This document shows positions 43,649 to 50,288 of a stretch of 50,288 bases of DNA, piece after piece. Source of the DNA: Prevotella sp. (GTDB lineage: Bacteria; Bacteroidota; Bacteroidia; Bacteroidales; Bacteroidaceae); NCBI GenBank assembly GCA_024681705.1, contig JAILAI010000292.1, positions 1 through 50,288 on the forward strand, read 5' to 3'. The notes beneath the pieces were generated by a model. It saw only the letters and a program-made list of their open reading frames with translations, was not told where the DNA came from and did not search any database. Numbering within the stretch: position 1 is the first letter of the stretch; each line of letters starts with the position of its first letter. A program made the translations under genes and the position numbers.

Positions 43649-46111
43649 ATGAAAAAAGCAAGATTTTTATTCGTAGCTTTGCTGACCGTTCTGACGTCAG
43701 CAGTGATGGCCCAGACGACAACCGTCAAGGGCGTTTTAGTAGACAGGATAACCGGTGAGGGCGAACCCTTTGCCACAGTACGCATTTTCAATCAGGGAAA
43801 AACCGACAAGGCCGTTTCGATGTTCCTGACGGGTGACGAAGGCCAGTTCAGTCAGGATGTCAATGGTCGCGGTCAGTTTGACATTGTGTTCAGCAGCGTG
43901 GGTAAAGAAGACCAACGCCAGACCATCACCTTGGGCGAGCAACCTGTGCTTGACCTCGACACCATCTACATCTCCGATAGTTCTACGCAGCTGGGTGCTG
44001 TTGAAGTGGTGGCACAGAAGCCCCTCGTAAAGATGGAGGTAGACAAGATGACCTACAATGTTGCAGAGGATGCCGATGCGAAAGCAGCCACCGTGCTCGA
44101 CATGTTGCGCAAAGTGCCCATGGTGACCGTCGACGGACAGGACAACATCTCGGTGAATGGCTCGTCGTCGTTTAAAATCTATGTAGACGGCAAGCCCAAC
44201 GTGATGTTCCAGAGTAATCCCTCGATGGTGTTTAAAAGCATGCCCGCCGCTATGGTCCAGCACATTGAAGTGGTGACTAACCCTGGTGCAAAGTACGATG
44301 CCGAGGGAGCAGGTGGCGTGCTCAACATTGTGATGAACAAACAGATTCCTCAGGCTGCACAATCGCTTAATGGCTACACTGGTACCCTACGTGCATCGGC
44401 CGGTACGCGCGGCTTTGGTGGCGGTGCGTTCCTAAGTGGTCAGCAGGGCAAGTTTTCCTATAGTGCCAATGTGATGGAGAACTACTCGACCCCTGGCGCT
44501 ACCGAAGTGGAGATGGAGCAGCAGAATGGTGCTGGCACCATCCTCTCGCAGACCTCAACCAAAGTGAAGGTTCCCTTTACGATGGGCAACATCAGCATGG
44601 GTTACGATCTTGACGCCCAGAGCAGTCTCAACATGACACTCTCACTCACCAATATGAACATGAAGACGAACGGTACTGTGACCACTTCACAATCGGGCGG
44701 TGCCTTCGGTAATGGCTTTGCCTACACCACCGAGATGCTCATGCGCAATAAGCGGACGTCGTTCAGCGGAACCGTCGACTATCAGCGTTTCTTCAACAAA
44801 GAACGCACCCAATCCATCGTGCTCACCTATCAGCTGAGCTATAGCCCGATGACCACCGAGCAGGACAACAACTTCGAGAACGGAGTAGCTGCAAGTGTCG
44901 ACCTGACCGACCGCAACTCTATTAATAAGGAACGCACAACCGACCATACCTTCCAGGTAGACTACACTATGCCTCTCGGCACTGGCCGCACTCTCAACTT
45001 GGGTTCCAAGCTCATGATTCGCAACGCTACGTCAGATGCTAACTACTATCTTTCAGGCGTGTTCGATCCTAACGGTAGCATGGACTACACCTACAAGAAT
45101 ACCGTGCTCGCTGGTTATGCAGAGCTGGAGAACCGTTTTGGTAGTTTCACCGCCAAGGGAGGCCTGCGTTACGAGCATACATGGCAGGATGTGGAATATC
45201 GTCTTGGCCAGGGAAGCGATTTCTCCGTCAACTACGGCAGTCTTGTCCCCGCCGCCAGCTTGTCCTACAGCCTTTCGCCCACCAGCAACCTTGGCGTCAC
45301 CTACAACATGCGCATATCGCGTCCTGGTATCACCTACCTGAATCCCTATGTGGACCATTCCGACCCCAACAGCCTTTCGTATGGTAATACCAATCTGGAT
45401 GTGGAGAAGTCGCATAACATCGCCCTCGTCTATAATCTCTATACACCGAAGCTGATGCTCAATGTGAACCTTCACCACAATTTCACCGACAACGCTATCG
45501 AACAGTATAGTTTCTTCGACGGTAATCTGCTGAACAATACCTATGGCAATATGGCCAGTCGTCATCAGACGGGTGTCAACGCCTTTGCCAACTGGCTGCT
45601 CTTCCCCAAAACGCGCATCATGCTCAACGGTTCGGTCAACTATATCGACATGAGCAGCAAGGCACTTTCCATCGACAATAGTGGCTGGCAATACAACACG
45701 ATGCTGGGACTTCAGCAGACATTGCCTTGGGAGCTGAAGTTGGGCGGCTATCTCATCAACTCATCGAAGAGCTACACCCTGCAGGGTTGGTCGAGTGGTT
45801 TCAATATGCTTACGGCAAGTCTTTCGAAGACCTTCTTCGACGATAAACTCAGTCTCAGTCTGCAGGGCATGGTTGGTCTTTCCGACGGTGGAAACCTGAA
45901 AATGGAGTCGTATAGCGAGGGCACCAATTTCTTGAGCCATCAGAGCATCAAGATCCCCATGAGTGGTATCACATTCAGCGTGAGTTACACTTTCGGCAAT
46001 ACCAAGCGCCAGATGCGCCAGCACCAGACGCGCATTCAGAGCGACTACATCGAGCAGCAGTCGCAGGGCGAAATGCTCAACAACGTAGGTTCAGGCATGC
46101 AGCAACAATAA
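43649..46111 (+). CDS. Outer-membrane beta-barrel protein, TonB-dependent receptor type
   Basis: An 820-residue protein with a signal peptide (MKKARFLFVALLTVLTSAVMA). It has a carboxypeptidase-regulatory-like domain (VKGVLVDRITGEGEPFATVR, about 25-105) and a plug domain (AATVLDMLRKVPMVTVDGQD, then IYVDGKPN and VVTNPGAKYDAEGAGGVLNI). A barrel of the OMP_b-brl_3 type ends near FSVSYTFGN, followed by a Gln-rich tail (GEMLNNVGSGMQQQ). Substrate unknown. A histidine kinase/regulator pair follows, read from its own promoter, so a sensing link is possible but unproven. Confidence 0.88.
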   Translation: MKKARFLFVALLTVLTSAVMAQTTTVKGVLVDRITGEGEPFATVRIFNQGKTDKAVSMFLTGDEGQFSQDVNGRGQFDIVFSSVGKEDQRQTITLGEQPVLDLDTIYISDSSTQLGAVEVVAQKPLVKMEVDKMTYNVAEDADAKAATVLDMLRKVPMVTVDGQDNISVNGSSSFKIYVDGKPNVMFQSNPSMVFKSMPAAMVQHIEVVTNPGAKYDAEGAGGVLNIVMNKQIPQAAQSLNGYTGTLRASAGTRGFGGGAFLSGQQGKFSYSANVMENYSTPGATEVEMEQQNGAGTILSQTSTKVKVPFTMGNISMGYDLDAQSSLNMTLSLTNMNMKTNGTVTTSQSGGAFGNGFAYTTEMLMRNKRTSFSGTVDYQRFFNKERTQSIVLTYQLSYSPMTTEQDNNFENGVAASVDLTDRNSINKERTTDHTFQVDYTMPLGTGRTLNLGSKLMIRNATSDANYYLSGVFDPNGSMDYTYKNTVLAGYAELENRFGSFTAKGGLRYEHTWQDVEYRLGQGSDFSVNYGSLVPAASLSYSLSPTSNLGVTYNMRISRPGITYLNPYVDHSDPNSLSYGNTNLDVEKSHNIALVYNLYTPKLMLNVNLHHNFTDNAIEQYSFFDGNLLNNTYGNMASRHQTGVNAFANWLLFPKTRIMLNGSVNYIDMSSKALSIDNSGWQYNTMLGLQQTLPWELKLGGYLINSSKSYTLQGWSSGFNMLTASLSKTFFDDKLSLSLQGMVGLSDGGNLKMESYSEGTNFLSHQSIKIPMSGITFSVSYTFGNTKRQMRQHQTRIQSDYIEQQSQGEMLNNVGSGMQQQ

Positions 46112-46169
46112 CATAGCATACACAAACGTGTCAGTTACCATACGAAAATTATTCATATTTGGGTTTTCT

Positions 46170-46204
46170 TCTCTCCCGTGTTGAGATAATACGGGAGAGA
46201 TTTT
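46170..46204 (+). terminator. Terminator after the TonB-type barrel gene
   Basis: TCTCTCCCGT (46170-46179) pairs with ACGGGAGAGA (46191-46200), followed by TTTT. These Ts are also part of the -33 region of the next promoter. Confidence 0.85.
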
Positions 46205-46232
46205 GCCGTTTCAAAAACATTATGTAAATTTG
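46202..46232 (+). promoter_or_regulatory. Predicted leaderless promoter of the histidine kinase gene
   Basis: TTTG (46202-46205), a 19 bp spacer, then TAAATTTG (46225-46232). The ATG at 46238 is five bases after the box, so the mRNA would start at or next to the start codon. Confidence 0.7.
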
Positions 46233-46237
46233 CAACA

Positions 46238-47317
46238 ATGAAGAAGATTGAAAAGAAAGATTGGTATTTGCTACTGGCACAAGTTGCCGTGTGGCTAGTT
46301 ATCTTTTTATTCCCGTCGATAACGGTCTTGCTGACCACCCACAGTTGGGAGAACGTGCGCGCTACGGCTATCACGTCAAGCTACATGTTGCGCACGCCGA
46401 TTGTCATCTATTTTGCCAACTTCTATCTCTTTCACCATTTGTTCTTCAGCAAGCGATATGTGTTGTTTGTGTTGGCCAATATCGCACTGGTGGCAGCGCT
46501 CAATGCGGGCGTTTTCTTCTTGGGCAATGTCACCAGCGGCATGCCTATGCTGGCCAAGGTCAACATGTACACGGGTCTCTTTGTCTTTATGCTGCTGAAT
46601 GTCTCCATGGTGGCAGGTCCCATAGCCCTGCGTCATTTCATCCGCACCAACCAACTTCGCCAGCAGCTTCGCGAGGAGCGTGCCAAGCACACCGAGGCCG
46701 AACTGGCATGGCTGAAGAACCAGATTAACCCACATTTCTTATTTAATACGCTGAACAACATTTCTGGTCTCACCCAGATTGATGCCGACAAGGCGCAGGA
46801 CGCACTTGCCCAGTTAAGCGATTTGCTACGCTATGCCATGTACGAGACCAACAAACAACAGGTGGATTTGGGTGGCGAGATAGACTTCATGCGCAACTAC
46901 ATTGAACTGATGAGCCTGAGGTGTAACAACCGTACAACCATCGACTATCAGCTGGACAATGTCGACAAGAATGTGAAGATAGCCCCGTTGCTTTTCATAT
47001 CGCTCATCGAGAACGCGTTCAAACACGGCACCAGCACCAACCGCGAGTCGTTCATCCGCATACGGTTTTCCCAGCAGGGCGACGCTCTCGTCTTCGATTG
47101 CGAAAACAGCAATTTCCCCAAGAACGATACCGACCGGAGCGGGTCGGGCATCGGTTTGGAGAACACCCGCCGCCGCCTGGAACTGCTCTATCACGACCGC
47201 TACACATGGAACTATGGCGTGAGCGACGATGAGCAGACCTATTTCTCACATATAGAACTAAGGCCGCAACTTGCCGTAGAATCCGAATCGTCCAATCTCA
47301 AAACCGAAGCCACATGA
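46238..47317 (+). CDS. Sensor histidine kinase, LytS/YehU type
   Basis: A 359-residue inner-membrane sensor kinase. Four hydrophobic segments in the first 135 residues form the membrane sensor, with no separate periplasmic domain. A coiled linker (RQQLREERAKHTEAELAWLK) leads to the His_kinase domain: NQINPHFLFNTLNNISG with phospho-acceptor His 166. The ATP-binding N-box is LLFISLIENAFKHG and the glycine box is GSGIGLENTRRRLELLY. Its stop overlaps the start of the response regulator by four bases (ATGA, 47314-47317). The signal is unknown. Confidence 0.94.
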   Translation: MKKIEKKDWYLLLAQVAVWLVIFLFPSITVLLTTHSWENVRATAITSSYMLRTPIVIYFANFYLFHHLFFSKRYVLFVLANIALVAALNAGVFFLGNVTSGMPMLAKVNMYTGLFVFMLLNVSMVAGPIALRHFIRTNQLRQQLREERAKHTEAELAWLKNQINPHFLFNTLNNISGLTQIDADKAQDALAQLSDLLRYAMYETNKQQVDLGGEIDFMRNYIELMSLRCNNRTTIDYQLDNVDKNVKIAPLLFISLIENAFKHGTSTNRESFIRIRFSQQGDALVFDCENSNFPKNDTDRSGSGIGLENTRRRLELLYHDRYTWNYGVSDDEQTYFSHIELRPQLAVESESSNLKTEAT

Positions 47318-48078
47318 ACCTTACCTGCATCATTGTAGACGACGAACCCCTGGCTGTCAGCTTGTTGGAGTCGTTTGTCGGCCGAACATCAGGCCTCGAA
47401 TTGCTCGCCTCCTTCACCGATAGCGTTGAGGCCGTTGCTGCTATTCGCGACCAGAAGCCCGACCTCGTGTTCCTCGACATACAGATGCCCGACCTCAACG
47501 GTATGGATTTGGCTCGCATCGTACCCGAACAAACCAGCATCATCTTCACCACTGCTTTCAAGGAATACGCCTTCGAGAGCTACGAGGTGAGTGCGCTCGA
47601 CTTTCTTCTGAAACCCATTCGCTATAACAAATTCCTTGTTGCCGTAGAGAAGGCGCGCAAGCGCAAGACCCCACTGATGGCAGCTGCTGAATCGTCAACT
47701 GAAGAAGCCGCCACTACCAATGCCGATGCAGGGCAGTCTGCTTCACGAAGTTCGTGTTTCATCCGTGTCGACGGCGAACTTCGTCAACTACCTTTTGCCA
47801 GTATTCTTTACGTGAGTGGCATGAAGGACTACGTCATGTTCTATCTCGAGGGCGAGCGCCGTCCCCTCATTACCCACCTCACGATGAAGTCGGTAGAGGA
47901 CATGTTGCCGCGTGACCGTTTCCTTCGTGTCCATCGCAGCTATATCATTGCTCTCGACCACATTCGCAAGGTTGATCGAAACGACTGCATCTACATTGGC
48001 GACGAGGTCATTCACGTGACCGATGCCTACGCCGACGACTTCCACCGGTTCCTCAATGCCCGGACGTTTGGCAAATAG
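47314..48078 (+). CDS. LytTR-family response regulator
   Basis: A 254-residue regulator. The receiver domain (1-125) has acidic pocket D9/D10 (IIVDDEP) and phospho-acceptor D55 (LVFLDIQMPDLNGMD), with the conserved lysine in FLLKPIRYNKF. A Ser/Thr/Ala-rich linker follows, then a LytTR DNA-binding domain (about 148-250: FIRVDGELRQLPFASILYVS, FLRVHRSYIIALDHIRKV). It should be phosphorylated by the overlapping kinase and bind direct-repeat sites; its targets are not identifiable here. Confidence 0.94.
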   Translation: MNLTCIIVDDEPLAVSLLESFVGRTSGLELLASFTDSVEAVAAIRDQKPDLVFLDIQMPDLNGMDLARIVPEQTSIIFTTAFKEYAFESYEVSALDFLLKPIRYNKFLVAVEKARKRKTPLMAAAESSTEEAATTNADAGQSASRSSCFIRVDGELRQLPFASILYVSGMKDYVMFYLEGERRPLITHLTMKSVEDMLPRDRFLRVHRSYIIALDHIRKVDRNDCIYIGDEVIHVTDAYADDFHRFLNARTFGK

Positions 48079-48111
48079 CCATCCTCACTCATTTCCGAAA
48101 AATTCATCCCG

Positions 48112-48651
48112 ATGGATTACAAACAGATAATTGATAAATACTACCCCGAAGAGAACCAGCTCAAGCAGATTCTGCTCGTTCATAGTCGTGCTGTGGCCGA
48201 CAAGTCGTTGCGCATTGCTGCCGCTCACCCCGAATTGCCGCTCGACACGACCTTTCTCGAGGAGGCAGCCATGCTCCACGACATTGGCATCTTCCGTTGC
48301 GACGCTCCTGGCATCCAGTGTTTCGGCACCGAGCCGTACATCTGTCATGGTCGTGCGGGTGCCGAACTGCTACGCGCCGAGGGCTACCCGCGCCACGCCA
48401 GGGTGTGCGAACGCCACACGGGAGCCGGTCTTTCGCTCGACGATATCGTCAGTCAGAACCTGCCGCTCCCTCACGAGTCGTTCCTTCCCGAGACGCTTGA
48501 GGAAAAGCTCATCTGCTATGCCGATAAGTTCTTCTCGAAAACCCGTCCCGATCGGGAGAAAACCTTCGAACAGGCCGAGCATAGTCTGGCCAAGTTCGGC
48601 GAGGCGGGTCTGGAGCGTTTCCGTAGCTGGTCACGACTCTTCGGCCAGTAG
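48112..48651 (+). CDS. HD-domain phosphohydrolase
   Basis: A 179-residue protein of the HDIG family. Metal ligands are visible in order: H24 (LLVHSRAVADKS), H56-D57 (AAMLHDIGIF), then CHGRAGAELL and CERHTGAGL, with an Asp in CYADKFFSK. Members hydrolyse phosphate esters or nucleotides; the substrate here is unknown. It begins 33 bp after the response regulator and may be co-transcribed with the two-component pair. Confidence 0.88.
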   Translation: MDYKQIIDKYYPEENQLKQILLVHSRAVADKSLRIAAAHPELPLDTTFLEEAAMLHDIGIFRCDAPGIQCFGTEPYICHGRAGAELLRAEGYPRHARVCERHTGAGLSLDDIVSQNLPLPHESFLPETLEEKLICYADKFFSKTRPDREKTFEQAEHSLAKFGEAGLERFRSWSRLFGQ

Positions 48652-48692
48652 GTCGCCGTTTTCATTTTCACACCATCAGTCCACTAACACTC

Positions 48693-50288
48693 ATGAGAAA
48701 GTATCTTGTTCTACTCCTCCTGCTCGTAAGCATGGTCGTCGGCGCTCAGCAAGTTATCGATCTGAGTGGGCCTTGGCAGTTCTCCATGCTGCCCGAACGA
48801 TGTGCTTTACCCACCGCGTTCACCGAAACCGTCAAGTTGCCGGGTTCCATGCTTACCAATGGAAAGGGCAACGACGTGGGGCTCGACACCCCGTGGACAG
48901 GCAGTCTCTACGACTCTTCCTATTATTTTAATCCCTACATGGAGCGCTATCGTGTGGAGGGACAGATGAAATTCCCCTTCTTTCTCACACCCGACAAGCA
49001 CTACGTGGGTCGCGCCGTCTACCAGAAAACGGTTCGCGTTCCGAAGTCGTGGCGTCGCAAGCGTGTCACCTTGTTCCTCGAACGTGCCCATATCGAGACC
49101 ACGCTCTTGGTAAACGGTCGTGAGGTGGGGCACCAGATGTCGCTCAGTGCCCCTCATCAATACGATGTGACCGACTTTGTTCGTCTCGGCAAGGACAACA
49201 CCATCACCTTAATCATATATAATGGTATAGAGAATGTCTGTGTGGGACAGGACTCCCATAGCGTCACCGACCAGACTCAAGGCAACTGGAACGGTGTAGT
49301 GGGTAAGATTGAATTGCGTGCCGCACCCATCATCTGGCGCAAGACCGTTTATCCCGACATTTCGAAGAAACAGGTGAAAATCGTCATCAACGAGCAGGAA
49401 TACCTCATCGACATGGGTGATGATGCCCAGTTGTGGGACGAGTTCAATCCCGTACTCTATACGCGCAACGTGGTCTATCATGGCGATAAGATTCCCGTGA
49501 CCTTTGGCCTTCGTGAGATTTCCATTAAAGGTCGCCAGTTCTATCTCAATGGAAGGCCCATTTGGATGCGTGGAACGGTGGAGAACTGTTGCTTCCCCCT
49601 GACGGGCTATCCGCCTACCGATGAAGCCTCGTGGGAGCGCATCTTCCGCAAGTGCAAGCAATACGGACTTAACCACATTCGTTTCCATTCCTATTGTCCC
49701 CCCGAAGCCGCCTTCGTCGCGGCCGACCGTCTGGGACTCTACCTACAACCCGAGGGACCGTCGTGGCCCAATCACGGTGTGAAACTTCGTCGAGGGCAGT
49801 CCATCGACACCTACCTTTTGGATGAGTGCAAGCGCATTGTCGACACCTATGGTCATCATCCTTCGTTCGTGATGATGGTCGCTGGCAACGAGCCCGCCGG
49901 CGATTGGGTGGGGTGGTGCAACAATTTCGTGTCCGAGATGAAGGCCTACGACCCTTCGCGCGTCTATTGCGGTGCTTCGGTAGGAGGCGGATGGGCATGG
50001 GATGGCGGTTCGCAATACCATGTGAAAGGCGGAGCGCGAGGACTCGACTGGGACCATCATGCGCCTCATAGCGACGACGATTACGAAGCGCAGATCGATT
50101 TTCCCCGCAACTATAAGGACTCTGTTCCCAACAACACTCCCATCATTGCCCATGAGCAGGGCCAGTGGTGCGCATTCCCCGACTTCCGCGAAATGCCCCT
50201 CTATACGGGTCCATATAAGGCGCGCAACTTCGAAATCTTCCGCGACCTGCTCCGCGACAACGGAATGGAAGGCGAAGCCATGCATTTC
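48693..50288 (+). CDS. GH2-like glycoside hydrolase, 3' end outside the window
   Basis: The first 532 codons of a secreted glycosidase; the frame is open to the window end. It has a signal peptide (MRKYLVLLLLLVSMVVGAQ), then a jelly-roll sugar-binding domain (VIDLSGPWQFSM, RAVYQKTVRVP, TLLVNGREVG). An Ig-like part and the TIM barrel follow (LNGRPIWMRGTVENCC, LNHIRFHSYCPPEAAFVAAD). VAGNEPAG gives the probable acid/base Glu at about residue 400, and HEQGQW a probable second catalytic Glu near 488. GH2 members include beta-galactosidases and related exo-enzymes; the substrate is not decided. Confidence 0.85.
   Translation, partial: MRKYLVLLLLLVSMVVGAQQVIDLSGPWQFSMLPERCALPTAFTETVKLPGSMLTNGKGNDVGLDTPWTGSLYDSSYYFNPYMERYRVEGQMKFPFFLTPDKHYVGRAVYQKTVRVPKSWRRKRVTLFLERAHIETTLLVNGREVGHQMSLSAPHQYDVTDFVRLGKDNTITLIIYNGIENVCVGQDSHSVTDQTQGNWNGVVGKIELRAAPIIWRKTVYPDISKKQVKIVINEQEYLIDMGDDAQLWDEFNPVLYTRNVVYHGDKIPVTFGLREISIKGRQFYLNGRPIWMRGTVENCCFPLTGYPPTDEASWERIFRKCKQYGLNHIRFHSYCPPEAAFVAADRLGLYLQPEGPSWPNHGVKLRRGQSIDTYLLDECKRIVDTYGHHPSFVMMVAGNEPAGDWVGWCNNFVSEMKAYDPSRVYCGASVGGGWAWDGGSQYHVKGGARGLDWDHHAPHSDDDYEAQIDFPRNYKDSVPNNTPIIAHEQGQWCAFPDFREMPLYTGPYKARNFEIFRDLLRDNGMEGEAMHF

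Overview
The window looks like a chromosome segment from a Bacteroidales bacterium close to Prevotella/Segatella. This rests on content, not on a database search. It carries a susC-susD-susE-susF starch-uptake operon, Bacteroidetes-type oligomeric outer-membrane receptors, the gene order nusB-yajC-ybbR-coaE-DUF5606 and rplY-pth-hslR, and repeated promoter boxes of the Bacteroidetes form TAnnTTTG with a TTTG/TTG about 19-20 bp upstream. Shine-Dalgarno sequences are almost absent; the Hsp20 gene is the clear exception. I see no rRNA, tRNA, CRISPR array or transposase gene.

Layout. 1-1210 has no convincing gene and is a nest of inverted repeats with a central 8 x 21 bp tandem array. 1211-3124 (minus) holds a GT4 glycosyltransferase and a secreted protein of unknown function, bracketed by two copies of a palindromic element. 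3648-8420 (minus) is a 1590-residue secreted GLUG/dockerin protein. 8585-9248 (plus) is a toxin-antitoxin-like pair whose PIN toxin is frameshifted. Related ~125 bp palindromic repeats lie at 3511-3660 and 9241-9415. 9479-18528 (minus) is an OmpA-like protein downstream of susF, susE, susD and susC, divergent from a LacI-family regulator (18788-19798). A perfect 12 bp operator-like palindrome lies between them. A GxxExxY nuclease-like gene (20125-20517) sits between two repeat arrays built from 10-bp-spaced ACGGT words in opposite orientation, followed by a sugar MFS transporter.

22232-27682 carries a TlpA-like lipoprotein, the ResB/CcsA cytochrome c assembly pair, a MenE-like ligase and AroB. 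28409-31381 is a large outer-membrane barrel with a glycine-rich tail. 31485-37467 is housekeeping: purN, hslR, pth and rplY on minus; nusB, yajC, ybbR and a coaE-DUF5606 in-frame fusion on plus. 37811-43332 has Hsp20, a Ca2+/Na+ antiporter, queF, a lipoprotein and a biotin-dependent carboxyltransferase-type protein whose C-terminal biotinyl domain lacks the lysine motif. 43649-50288 has a second TonB-type barrel, a LytS/LytTR-type two-component pair, an HD-domain hydrolase and a GH2-like glycosidase that runs off the window.

How they work together. The SusC/D/E/F complex should bind and import malto-oligosaccharides, the LacI protein should sense a sugar, and the MFS protein should carry sugar over the inner membrane. 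No amylase or glucosidase is encoded beside them here. The most unusual material is repeat structure: several independent families of long palindromes and arrays, the most intriguing being the phased arrays bracketing the GxxExxY gene and a nested double palindrome at 40416-40565.
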